From assembly GCF_002407185.1 (NCBI RefSeq), contig NZ_CP023563.1:2356001-2420000 (forward strand): a DNA stretch of 64,000 bases, written 5' to 3'. The stretch's first letter is position 1. The number at the start of each line of letters is the position of its first letter. The translations under genes were made by a program, and so were the position numbers. Shown here piece by piece: positions 8,337 through 14,653 of this stretch. The notes under the pieces are model-generated. The model made no database searches, was not told where the DNA came from, and was given only the letters and a program-made list of their open reading frames with translations. The stretch is from Brachybacterium vulturis. GTDB lineage: Bacteria; Actinomycetota; Actinomycetes; Actinomycetales; Dermabacteraceae.

Positions 8337-8984
8337 TCACGCATCATTCACTTCCTCTTCGTCAAGGAAATCCTGGAATCCAGGGATATTGCTTGCATAG
8401 TCGTCCGGTATGGGGAGGTGTCGGGCGTAAGGCCGCTCTTTTGCCGGGAAACCCATTTTGGATGGAATGTAATGTTTGTCTACTGTCCGCCACTTGCCGC
8501 GCTCGGCCTTAGCGCCACGTCGAGGCAACCCTTGCCAGAGCGACCATTGCCAGACTTCGTACGATTCCGGTCCCCGCTCAAGGTCCCTTCTTGAGGCTCG
8601 ACCTACTCCCCTCGCAAGGAGCAAGCCACTGTCTAAGTATGAGAGGCCAACCTGTACTCTTTCGCCGTGGTGGACTCGCACTATGGCGGCCATCGGTTCA
8701 GAATCGGCGGTCATAGACCGGCGAATCTCGGGCCAGGGGCCGATTACGGAACCGCCCCACACTACGAACTGCACCTCATGCGCATTCTTCGGGCCCATAA
8801 TTCCAACGTTCACGAAGTAGTCAGTGTATTGCTCCGCCTCCAGGATCTCATTCTTTCCGACATACATTCCGTCAATTGGGCGCGAGGCGTATTCGCGCAT
8901 GATCTGCCAGATCACCGCAAGGAAGGCGGCGAAAGCTAGAACGAAAGAGCCACCTGAGATCCAGATGCTGAGTGAGTTCTCCAT
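8337..8984 (-). CDS. Membrane-anchored hypothetical protein, low-GC cargo gene
   Basis: A 215-residue protein with one N-terminal membrane helix (ISGGSFVLAFAAFLAVIWQI), then a soluble domain with no motif I recognise and an acidic C-terminus (DFLDEEEVNDA). Base composition is clearly more AT-rich than everything around it, and codons such as AAT and GTT that are rare in neighbouring genes are common. That points to separate acquisition as cargo within the element. The position beyond the operon terminator, near attL, fits an accessory gene such as a phage-interference or surface function, but nothing in the sequence proves one. Confidence 0.72.
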   Translation of the reverse strand: MENSLSIWISGGSFVLAFAAFLAVIWQIMREYASRPIDGMYVGKNEILEAEQYTDYFVNVGIMGPKNAHEVQFVVWGGSVIGPWPEIRRSMTADSEPMAAIVRVHHGERVQVGLSYLDSGLLLARGVGRASRRDLERGPESYEVWQWSLWQGLPRRGAKAERGKWRTVDKHYIPSKMGFPAKERPYARHLPIPDDYASNIPGFQDFLDEEEVNDA

Positions 8985-9089
8985 GTCTGGATGCTAGCTG
9001 TTCGGGGCCTGCGCCTCGGCATAAGTGTCGGGATCGAGAGATGAGATCCGACGGCGCAGTCCCTCGCTCCGATGGGCCAGGAGATAGGG

Positions 9090-9127
9090 GACGGCCCCCG
9101 GTACCGGTGATGGGATCGGGGGCCGTC
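9090..9127 (-). terminator. Terminator of the element's main operon
   Basis: A perfect 11-bp stem (GACGGCCCCCG with CGGGGGCCGTC) with a 16-nt loop lies immediately downstream of the last operon gene and separates it from the cargo gene. Confidence 0.7.
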
Positions 9128-9137
9128 CTGTGCCCTG

Positions 9138-9299
9138 TCAGGCCGCGTCGCGGATGGTCTGCTGGTACGCGGCGATCATGCCCTCCAGCTGCGCGACTCG
9201 GCCCTGGTCCGCTCCGGTCTCCAGGGCCTCGGCGTAACCGTCCTCTAGCCGTGCGAGGTCGCCCGCCCACTGCTCGCGCAGCTGCTCCAGCCGGGTCAT
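9138..9299 (-). CDS. Small coiled-coil protein
   Basis: Only 53 residues, starting MTRLEQLREQWAGDLARLED; almost entirely charged helix with heptad-like leucines. The start at 9299 is set by an ATGA overlap with the preceding gene, so it is translated as part of the element operon. Function is not recognised. Small helical proteins next to a terminase-like gene could be packaging accessories, but this is inference only. Confidence 0.55.
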   Translation of the reverse strand: MTRLEQLREQWAGDLARLEDGYAEALETGADQGRVAQLEGMIAAYQQTIRDAA

Positions 9300-9688
9300 G
9301 CCGTGCCCCCTGCAGGTCGTCCGATCAGCATTGCCAGCATGCCCTGCACCTCGGCGGTGCCGTTGCCCTGTTGCGGGTCCATCAGGCCGCGGGTGCGGGC
9401 CTCCAGCTGGTCGACCTCCAGCAGCCGCGGGACTGTCCGCACGGGGTCCTGCTCCAGCAGGGGCCACAGGTGCGCCCGGTAGGTGGCGAACCTCGACATC
9501 ATCAGGTCACGGGCTACGGTCTGCTCAGGCAGGGTCTCCTGCATGGTGGACAGGACCCGCTGCACGGTCGTCTTGGACACGCCGTGCCGCTCGGCTGCCT
9601 CCCGCTGCGTGCGGCCCTGCGCCAGGGACTCCAGGATCGCTGCGTCACGCTTCGCACGCTCGATCCGGGCCACGCTGCGCCCGGTCAC
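9296..9688 (-). CDS. HTH protein resembling a terminase small subunit
   Basis: A 130-residue protein. Residues about 5-45 form a helix-turn-helix (AAERHGVSKTTVQRVLSTM). The second half has the helical pattern RAHLWPLLEQDPVRTVPRLL followed by RTRGLMDPQ, like the region of phage small terminase proteins that ends in 'rarllGLd'. The GTG start at 9688 overlaps the previous stop (GTGA). Phage satellites often carry only the small terminase to redirect helper packaging, so this gene is central to that interpretation. A plain HTH regulator remains possible. Confidence 0.6.
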   Translation of the reverse strand: MTGRSVARIERAKRDAAILESLAQGRTQREAAERHGVSKTTVQRVLSTMQETLPEQTVARDLMMSRFATYRAHLWPLLEQDPVRTVPRLLEVDQLEARTRGLMDPQQGNGTAEVQGMLAMLIGRPAGGTA

Positions 9689-10419
9689 CGGTCCGACCCC
9701 ATGAGGTCCCTGGAGCGGTCCGCCTGCTGCGCTACCCGCTCGCGAATGCCGTCCTGTGCGGCGCGCCTCTGCGCGTCGGCGAGGGTGCGGGCTTCCTCCG
9801 GCGAGGACACCAGCCCGAACGTGCCCCGGTAGGCGGCGACGTCGTGCCGGTAGATCGCGGACTGCACCGCCCCGTCCGGCTCCTGACCGTCTGCCAGGGC
9901 CTCCAGGGCGTCGGCCCATGCCGTGGTGGCCTCCTGGTCGGCGTGGGACTCGGCGGCCTTCACGGCGTCCTCGTGCCCGAGGTCGGCGAGGCGATCGAAC
10001 ACGGCCCCGCGCAGCTCGGCCTGCACGCCCTCGGGGTCGGACGACGACAGGACCCGCTCGCTGGTCTCGGCGGCGTCCAGGATCGCGGCGAGGCGGGTCA
10101 CGTCGGCCTGCTGGATCACCTGGAGGATGTTCCTGCCCGCGTCCATCAGGGCGTCTACCTTCGCCCGCTGGTGAGCCAGCACGGCGATGCCGTCCGCCGT
10201 GGTGGGGGCCAGTGCTGCGGTGACGGCGTCGCGGGGGTCCGGTCCGTCGGGCCGCTGCGGGATCGCCTCGCGCAGCTTGGCGCGGGCTGCTGCGCGGGCC
10301 TCGGTCTGCCGCTGCCGGTTCGCCTCGGGGGTCAGGTCGGGGTCGTGCATCTTCTCGGCGGCGACCTGGTCGGCGCGGTACTGGAGGAATGCGCCCTGGA
10401 GCTGGCTGGTGTTGATCAT
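9685..10419 (-). CDS. Hypothetical helical protein of the element
   Basis: A 244-residue, almost wholly alpha-helical, alanine- and charge-rich protein beginning MINTSQLQGAFLQYRADQ. No catalytic motif, cysteine or membrane segment is seen. Repeated arginine/alanine helices (RQTEARAAARAKLREA) suggest a structural or nucleic-acid-associated protein. AAAGGA precedes the ATG by about 9 nt; the long in-frame stretch upstream is proline/arginine noise and was rejected. The gene lies between the replication genes and the TerS-like gene. I do not recognise it. Confidence 0.62.
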   Translation of the reverse strand: MINTSQLQGAFLQYRADQVAAEKMHDPDLTPEANRQRQTEARAAARAKLREAIPQRPDGPDPRDAVTAALAPTTADGIAVLAHQRAKVDALMDAGRNILQVIQQADVTRLAAILDAAETSERVLSSSDPEGVQAELRGAVFDRLADLGHEDAVKAAESHADQEATTAWADALEALADGQEPDGAVQSAIYRHDVAAYRGTFGLVSSPEEARTLADAQRRAAQDGIRERVAQQADRSRDLMGSDR

Positions 10420-10508
10420 GGTGCGTGTCCTTTCGGGACGTGGTGAGTGGTCCTGCTGGTGGTCGGTGGCGGGGCCTGGTGGTGGTGCCCGGGGCCGTGC
10501 TGCGGGGG

Positions 10509-10691
10509 TCACTGGTCGACCCCCTGGAGGTCGGCCATGTCGTGCAGCTCGTCGGCGAGGCTGCGCAGCTCGTCGCCGGGGATGAACACGCGCCCGTTCC
10601 GGCCCTGGAGCATGACGCCCGCCTCGGCGTCGACCTGGTGCCGGTTCCACAGATACGGGGTGACCCGCACGGGGCCTGCGAGGGGGCTCAT
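10509..10691 (-). CDS. Small hypothetical protein of the element
   Basis: A 60-residue protein starting MSPLAGPVRVTPYLWNRHQ, with a helix FIPGDELRSLADELHDMAD at the end that resembles short conserved phage proteins. Its ATG overlaps the stop of the ATPase gene by 4 nt (ATGA), which supports real translation. No function is assigned. Confidence 0.55.
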   Translation of the reverse strand: MSPLAGPVRVTPYLWNRHQVDAEAGVMLQGRNGRVFIPGDELRSLADELHDMADLQGVDQ

Positions 10692-11986
10692 CGGGGGGCC
10701 TCCTCGCAGGTGGGGTGGATCGGGTAGGTGGACGGCTCACCGCAGGCCGCGCAGCGGGTCGCGCCGGGAGCGGTTCCGGGTTCCGCACCCTGGGTGTGGG
10801 AACCGGGGAACCGCACAGACTCCGCCGATGTGTCAGAAACTCGTCGGTACTCCCGCAGCGCGTCAGCGGCCCGGGAGCGTCGCCACGTCATCCGCTCCTG
10901 CACGTCCCGGACCGACACCGGCTGCGGGTCCATCTGCCGCAGCGCGTCGACGTCGGCAGGGTCCGCAGCCTCGGCAGGGTTCCGCTCCCCGCCCGCAGGG
11001 GCGTGCACCCTCCAGGACGTCGCCCCGTCGACGGTGGACAGCTTGAACGTCCCCGCCACCGGCTCCTTGTCCTCGGCGGGGGAGACGGCGCGCAGACCGC
11101 CGTGCCGGTCCTTGTGGATCGTCAGCAGGGCTGCGCCGCCCCGGCCCGGGGTGAACGCCTCCAGCAGCTTCACGCGCAGGGACACACCGCCGATCGCTCG
11201 GCGCTTCGCTGCGGTGCCGGTCGCTCCCAATGCCCGGGACTCGCTGTTCTTCGCCAGGTGGTCAATCGCGATCAGGGCCGTGTCAGCCTTCGCGGCCAGC
11301 GGCTTCATCACGCGGGAGTGCACCATGGTGAAGTCGTCGGGGCTGTTGGAGCTGACACCGAACAGGGGGAGTAGTTCCCCGATGGAGTCCAGGACCGTGA
11401 CATCGGGTCGCCAGGCCACGACGTCGGCGACGACGTCCACCAGGTGCGGTGCGTCCTCCGGCTCGACGTACCGGAACCGCTGGAGGTCGGACAGTGCCCC
11501 GCCGGGTGCCCCCAGCATCAGCAGCCGCTGCACGGTGGCCTGCATGCCGTTGTGGTCAAGGTCCAGGACCAGGGCGCTGCCGCCGTCGCGCAGAGCCTCG
11601 GCGGCTGCTGCGAGCGCTACCCACGTCTTCCCGGACTCGGGATCACCGAACACGAGGTTGACCTGTCCCGTGTAGAACAGCGCGTGCCCGTCGGACCGGG
11701 CGAGGATCGCCGGTGCTGGAGGGTCCGGCATGGTGCCGTTCAGCAGCGCGGCGACATCGGCGTACAGGGGATGAGGTTCTGACACATCGGACCGGTCTGT
11801 GCGGTTCCCGGGTTCCCACATAGGGGGTCGGGAACCGGGAACCGCTGCGCTGCTCCCACCGGTTCCGGGTTCCGGGAACCGCTCGGGAACCTGGGAACTG
11901 CTGGTCAGGTCGGGGGCGGTGGCCCACTGTGCGGTCACAGCGTCCAGGGCTGCCCGGTCCTCGTCGGCCAGGTATTCGCGGCTCAT
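10688..11986 (-). CDS. RepA-like AAA ATPase, replication protein of the element
   Basis: A 432-residue protein with a RecA-fold ATPase in the middle. The Walker A is GDPESGKT, a Walker B-like VTVLDSIGELLPLFG follows, and TALIAIDHLAKNSESRALG matches the later motif of RSF1010 RepA-type hexameric helicases. The N-terminal 100 residues are proline/glycine-rich and are encoded by GGAACC-type DNA repeats; the C-terminal 70 residues include a CAAC pair and a second copy of the same DNA in inverted orientation. GGAGGAGGT lies upstream of the ATG at 11986. With the preceding DnaB-N-like protein it likely forms the replication module. A simple repair ATPase is less likely. Confidence 0.78.
   Translation of the reverse strand: MSREYLADEDRAALDAVTAQWATAPDLTSSSQVPERFPEPGTGGSSAAVPGSRPPMWEPGNRTDRSDVSEPHPLYADVAALLNGTMPDPPAPAILARSDGHALFYTGQVNLVFGDPESGKTWVALAAAAEALRDGGSALVLDLDHNGMQATVQRLLMLGAPGGALSDLQRFRYVEPEDAPHLVDVVADVVAWRPDVTVLDSIGELLPLFGVSSNSPDDFTMVHSRVMKPLAAKADTALIAIDHLAKNSESRALGATGTAAKRRAIGGVSLRVKLLEAFTPGRGGAALLTIHKDRHGGLRAVSPAEDKEPVAGTFKLSTVDGATSWRVHAPAGGERNPAEAADPADVDALRQMDPQPVSVRDVQERMTWRRSRAADALREYRRVSDTSAESVRFPGSHTQGAEPGTAPGATRCAACGEPSTYPIHPTCEEAPR
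10770..10841 (+). repeat. 72-bp imperfect inverted repeat, copy 1
   Basis: This segment matches the reverse complement of 11774-11845 at roughly four of five positions without gaps. It includes two GGTTCC and two GGAACC hexamers and a shared GATGTGTCAGAA end. Both copies are inside the ATPase gene, here at its 3' end. Confidence 0.75.
11774..11845 (-). repeat. 72-bp imperfect inverted repeat, copy 2
   Basis: Partner of 10770-10841 in opposite orientation, about 0.9 kb away, in the 5' part of the ATPase gene. It begins a denser cluster of GGAACC/GGTTCC hexamers. Confidence 0.75.
11803..11899. repeat. GGAACC/GGTTCC iteron-like cluster, candidate replication origin
   Basis: Within 97 bp there are seven exact GGAACC or GGTTCC hexamers plus one GGAACT (11803, 11811, 11831, 11838, 11861, 11868, 11875, 11886, 11894 region), many spaced 7-8 nt and forming palindromes such as GGTTCCGGGTTCCGGGAACC. 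They lie in the 5' end of the replication ATPase gene, as phage origins sometimes do. Origin function is inference. Confidence 0.5.
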
Positions 11987-12570
11987 CGTGGTGCCACCTC
12001 CTCCCCGGTGAGACGGCGGGCGGCGTCCTCCAGGGCGCGGCCCTGGTCGACCAGCACCACGGCCAGCTCGTCGGCGGCACACTCGTCCACGGCCTGCTGC
12101 ACGCGCTGCGCGTACTCCTCGGCGCGGCGGCGCACGGTCGCCTCGATCAGTGCCGGGATCATGCACAGCCCGCCCGCAGCCATGGGGGACCCGTCGACGC
12201 CGTGCAGATCGAACACCAGGGCGTCGAACCGGTGCCGGTCCTGGGGGCGGATGAACGCACGGTCCTGCGCGTGCTGCCCCAGCGTCATCGGCTCGACCCG
12301 GTCACCGCTCATCAGGACGGCGTGTGCGGCCCGTACAGCGACGCGCAGCGGGGCACTGGTGAAGTCGCCCGCTGTGATCCTGCGGAACGCCTGACGGGCC
12401 TCCTGCGGGATCGTGTGCAGGATCGCCCCGGCCACTGCGACCTCGACTCGCGGGAGGGTGCTCAGGTCGACGCTGACGGGGATGGGGACGATAGACTCAG
12501 GGGTGCGTGTTCGGTCGTTCTGGGCCGCCCCGGTTGCCTGACCGGGGCGGCTTTCTGTTGCGGTGGTCAC
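11983..12570 (-). CDS. DnaB N-terminal-like protein of the element
   Basis: A 195-residue helical protein. The segment VAGAILHTIPQEARQAFRRI followed by an ITAGDF turn and AVRAAHAVLMSGDRVEPMT has the layout of the N-terminal domain of DnaB helicases, without a helicase domain. It ends by overlapping the ATPase start (ATGA), so the two may act together as a split helicase or loader. The start is GTG 12570, overlapping the excisionase stop (GTGA). The domain call is by pattern only. Confidence 0.58.
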   Translation of the reverse strand: MTTATESRPGQATGAAQNDRTRTPESIVPIPVSVDLSTLPRVEVAVAGAILHTIPQEARQAFRRITAGDFTSAPLRVAVRAAHAVLMSGDRVEPMTLGQHAQDRAFIRPQDRHRFDALVFDLHGVDGSPMAAGGLCMIPALIEATVRRRAEEYAQRVQQAVDECAADELAVVLVDQGRALEDAARRLTGEEVAPR

Positions 12571-12767
12571 CGGTGATCACCCGCCGTGGGGATCGGGGTC
12601 AGCAGGGCGTCCAGCTCGGCCCGGTCGACGCGGATCGCGCGTGCTCCGAGGCGGTACCCGGTGAGGTCCCCCCGTGCAATGAGGTTGCGGATCGTGCGGT
12701 CGGTGACGTTCAGGTACTCAGCCGCTGTGGACTGCGTGACGTACCGGCCTGTCAGGGTGTCAGGCAT
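12567..12767 (-). CDS. xis: Excisionase / MerR-like HTH protein
   Basis: A 66-residue protein with the classic excisionase pattern: a helix-turn-helix STAAEYLNVTDRTIRNLIAR followed by the wing GDLTGYRLGARAIRVDRAEL. These small proteins bind attachment-site DNA and steer integrase toward excision, and often also act as repressors. It is the first gene of the replication operon, with GGGAGC before its ATG, and lies about 0.6 kb from the integrase. Assignment to excision rather than pure regulation is inference. Confidence 0.8.
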   Translation of the reverse strand: MPDTLTGRYVTQSTAAEYLNVTDRTIRNLIARGDLTGYRLGARAIRVDRAELDALLTPIPTAGDHR

Positions 12768-12898
12768 GAGAAAAGCTCCCGAGTGATCAGCGCATGCTGC
12801 GCTATGTCACCGGGAGCTGCTACGCCTGCGCGCCGCCGTTCCACCTGCTGGTGGCCCTGTACTGGTGGCGACCGTGCTCGCCGAACGTTGGAGCATTC

Positions 12899-12904
12899 AC
12901 GCTA
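12899..12904 (-). promoter_or_regulatory. Possible -10 of the xis-replication operon
   Basis: TAGCGT on the minus strand lies about 130 nt before xis. The 12768-12921 gap holds no gene and is the natural place for the operon promoter. No convincing -35 was found. Confidence 0.35.
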
Positions 12905-12921
12905 GCACGCGTCGGTTCCGG

Positions 12922-13338
12922 TCAGTGCCAGGCGACGCGCACTGTCCCCGGGTCTGTGATGCCCTGCACTGCCAACTCGACCCGGCGCTTCTCCCACGTG
13001 ACCAGGGCCGTCAGCATCGGCCCCAGTGCCTCGCGGCCTGCCCGCAGCGTTGCTGTACTGCACTCGGCGCACTGCACCGTGACCGTGACGTGCCCGTCCG
13101 TGTCCACGCCGGGACCGGCCACGCTGTCGCGGCCCCCGGTGAGCGTCCAGCCGTCCCCGGTCCGCTTAAACCGCAGCGCGGCCCCGGTGTCGTGCCGCTG
13201 CGTCCGGCGCTCGCGGCCCTTGCACGTGAGCCGGATCAACGGCGACCGCCCCGTGTCTCCGCACAGCCGGTCCAGGAGGTCCGGCACGCCCGGCTCAGCT
13301 GCCAGCGCTGCCGTCATCATCTGCTGCATGCTGCTCAT
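12922..13338 (-). CDS. Hypothetical protein between integrase and excisionase
   Basis: A 138-residue protein starting MSSMQQMMTAALAAEPGVPD. Three to four cysteines (LTCKG and QCAEC) could bind a metal, with beta-rich sequence between them (ALRFKRTGDGWTLTGG). The ATG at 13338 overlaps the integrase stop by 4 nt, so it is co-translated with int. I do not recognise it. The position suggests a recombination or copy-control accessory, but this is context only. Confidence 0.62.
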   Translation of the reverse strand: MSSMQQMMTAALAAEPGVPDLLDRLCGDTGRSPLIRLTCKGRERRTQRHDTGAALRFKRTGDGWTLTGGRDSVAGPGVDTDGHVTVTVQCAECSTATLRAGREALGPMLTALVTWEKRRVELAVQGITDPGTVRVAWH

Positions 13339-14495
13339 CGGTCATCGCCTCCGGCCGTCTCGCTGCTGGTCGTCTCATCGCTCGTGCTCACCGTGGCGAG
13401 CGCTGCCCCCAGGGCGTCCGCGATGGAGCGGTCACGCTCCCTGACGGCGTGCTGATAGCCCATCGCGATGGTGGGGGAGGTGTGCCCCAGGCGGGACATC
13501 AGCTCCCGCGTAGTCGCCCCCGTCGCGGCTGCAAGCGTCGCCCCGGTGTGGCGCAGGTCGTGCGGCTTCACGTCGTGCAGCTCCGCAGCCTCGGCAGCAC
13601 GCCGGAACATGTATAGGTAGCCGGTGTAGGACAGCGGCTGCGCCGGGTCACGCGGCGAGGGGAACAGGTGCCCCATCGGCCCATCGGTCGCATGGTCGCG
13701 CAGCTGTGCCAGCACCTGCTCGTGCAGCTCGGCGGGGTAGTGGACCGTGCGGACGCTCGATGACGTCTTGACGGGGCCGATGCGCGCTGATCCGGCATGC
13801 ACAGCGGACGCTGTCTCTCGGACGTTCAGGGCGTGCGCTCTGGTGTCGACGTCACGGCGGCGCAGCCCGAGGACTTCCCCGGGGCGCAGCGCGCAGTACG
13901 CGGCCAGCAGGATCGCCAGCTGCCGCCCCTCGGGGGCCTTCCCGGCGAGGGCGGACACGTCGGCGACGGTGAGCGCGTGACCCTCGCGCTTGCGCTCGTA
14001 CTGGCCTGCCCCGCGCACCCTGACGGGGGACTCGGCGACGATCCCGTCATCGGCTGCTGCACGGAACAGCTGGGCCAGGACTCGGTACGCGTTGGCGCGG
14101 GCGGCGGGCTTGTCGGCGGGGAAGATGGACAGCCACTTGCGGACCATCGCGGGGGTGACGTCGACCATCGGCGTCGTGCCGAACGTGGGGACGATCCATC
14201 GGTCGATCTGCACGCCGTAGTGGTAGCGGGTCCGCTCGCGCACCTGGTGCGTCGGCAGCCACTGCTGCGCGTACTCGCCCACGGTGACCCGGTCGTCGCG
14301 GCCCCGCCATGATCCGGTCTCCAGGGCGGCGCGTTGCACGGACAGCCACGCGTCGGCGTCGATCTTGGCGGTGAACGTCGACGGGGCGGCGCGGCGCTGC
14401 CCTGCGGGGTCCAGGTAGCTCGCCTGGTATCTCCCGCTGGGGAGCTTCCGCACCGCCCCGAAGGATCGGCGGGTCCGTCGTCGCTTCGCTGCCAT
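13335..14495 (-). CDS. int: Tyrosine-type site-specific integrase
   Basis: A 386-residue phage-type integrase. An AP2-like arm-binding domain lies at the N-terminus (GRYQASYLDPAGQRR), a SAM-like core-binding domain around YAQQWLPTHQVRERTRYHYG, and a catalytic domain with LRPGEVLGL (first Arg), HDLRHTG (His-X-X-Arg), LGHTS and the nucleophile Tyr in MGYQHA. AGGAGG precedes the ATG at 14495. It ends 140 bp from the glnA-side repeat, so it most likely integrates the element into the glnA 3' end. All catalytic residues are present, so it should be active. Confidence 0.93.
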   Translation of the reverse strand: MAAKRRRTRRSFGAVRKLPSGRYQASYLDPAGQRRAAPSTFTAKIDADAWLSVQRAALETGSWRGRDDRVTVGEYAQQWLPTHQVRERTRYHYGVQIDRWIVPTFGTTPMVDVTPAMVRKWLSIFPADKPAARANAYRVLAQLFRAAADDGIVAESPVRVRGAGQYERKREGHALTVADVSALAGKAPEGRQLAILLAAYCALRPGEVLGLRRRDVDTRAHALNVRETASAVHAGSARIGPVKTSSSVRTVHYPAELHEQVLAQLRDHATDGPMGHLFPSPRDPAQPLSYTGYLYMFRRAAEAAELHDVKPHDLRHTGATLAAATGATTRELMSRLGHTSPTIAMGYQHAVRERDRSIADALGAALATVSTSDETTSSETAGGDDR

Positions 14496-14541
14496 GGGGC
14501 TGCCTCCTGCTCGTGCAATAACCGTGCGATACACCGAGGCT

Positions 14542-14560
14542 ACTCGGTTCCACTCGGTTC
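14542..14560. repeat. Tandem 9-bp repeat, possible integrase arm sites
   Basis: ACTCGGTTC occurs twice with a 10-bp period between the integrase start and the right attachment core. Spacing of one helical turn fits arm-type binding by integrase. Confidence 0.4.
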
Positions 14561-14634
14561 TGTTGCACGACGGTGCTACTGTGCAGGCAGCACCCCGGAA
14601 ACAGGCAGGTCAGCGAAGCATTCCCAGGCCCCTA

Positions 14635-14653
14635 CGGCTCAGATGTCGTAGTA
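14635..14653. repeat. Right attachment repeat (attR core) in the glnA 3' end
   Basis: The 19-bp core matches 7879-7897 exactly. It supplies the last four codons (Tyr-Tyr-Asp-Ile) and the stop of glnA, so insertion leaves the protein unchanged. Confidence 0.88.

Larger units (their letters stand above)
7879..14653. mobile_element. Integrated element at the glnA 3' end, phage-satellite-like
   Basis: A 6.8-kb insertion bounded by 19-bp direct repeats, with a tyrosine integrase next to the glnA-side repeat. Gene order from the right is int, unknown, xis, DnaB-N-like, RepA-like ATPase, small gene, unknown helical protein, TerS-like, coiled coil, low-GC cargo, and one left-end gene facing inward. 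Most genes are on the minus strand and overlap by 4 nt. There is no capsid, portal, tail, relaxase or FtsK/TraB gene, so it is not a complete prophage or a classic AICE. A phage satellite or a replicating integrative element fits best. Confidence 0.85.

Noticed and set aside
7879-14653. Element as an actinomycete integrative conjugative element (AICE)
   Set aside because: No FtsK/TraB-like translocase, RepSA/RepAM-type initiator or Spd genes are present between the repeats.
7879-14653. Element as a decayed full prophage
   Set aside because: No portal, capsid, tail or lysis gene remnants are visible. The genes are intact and tightly overlapping rather than broken.
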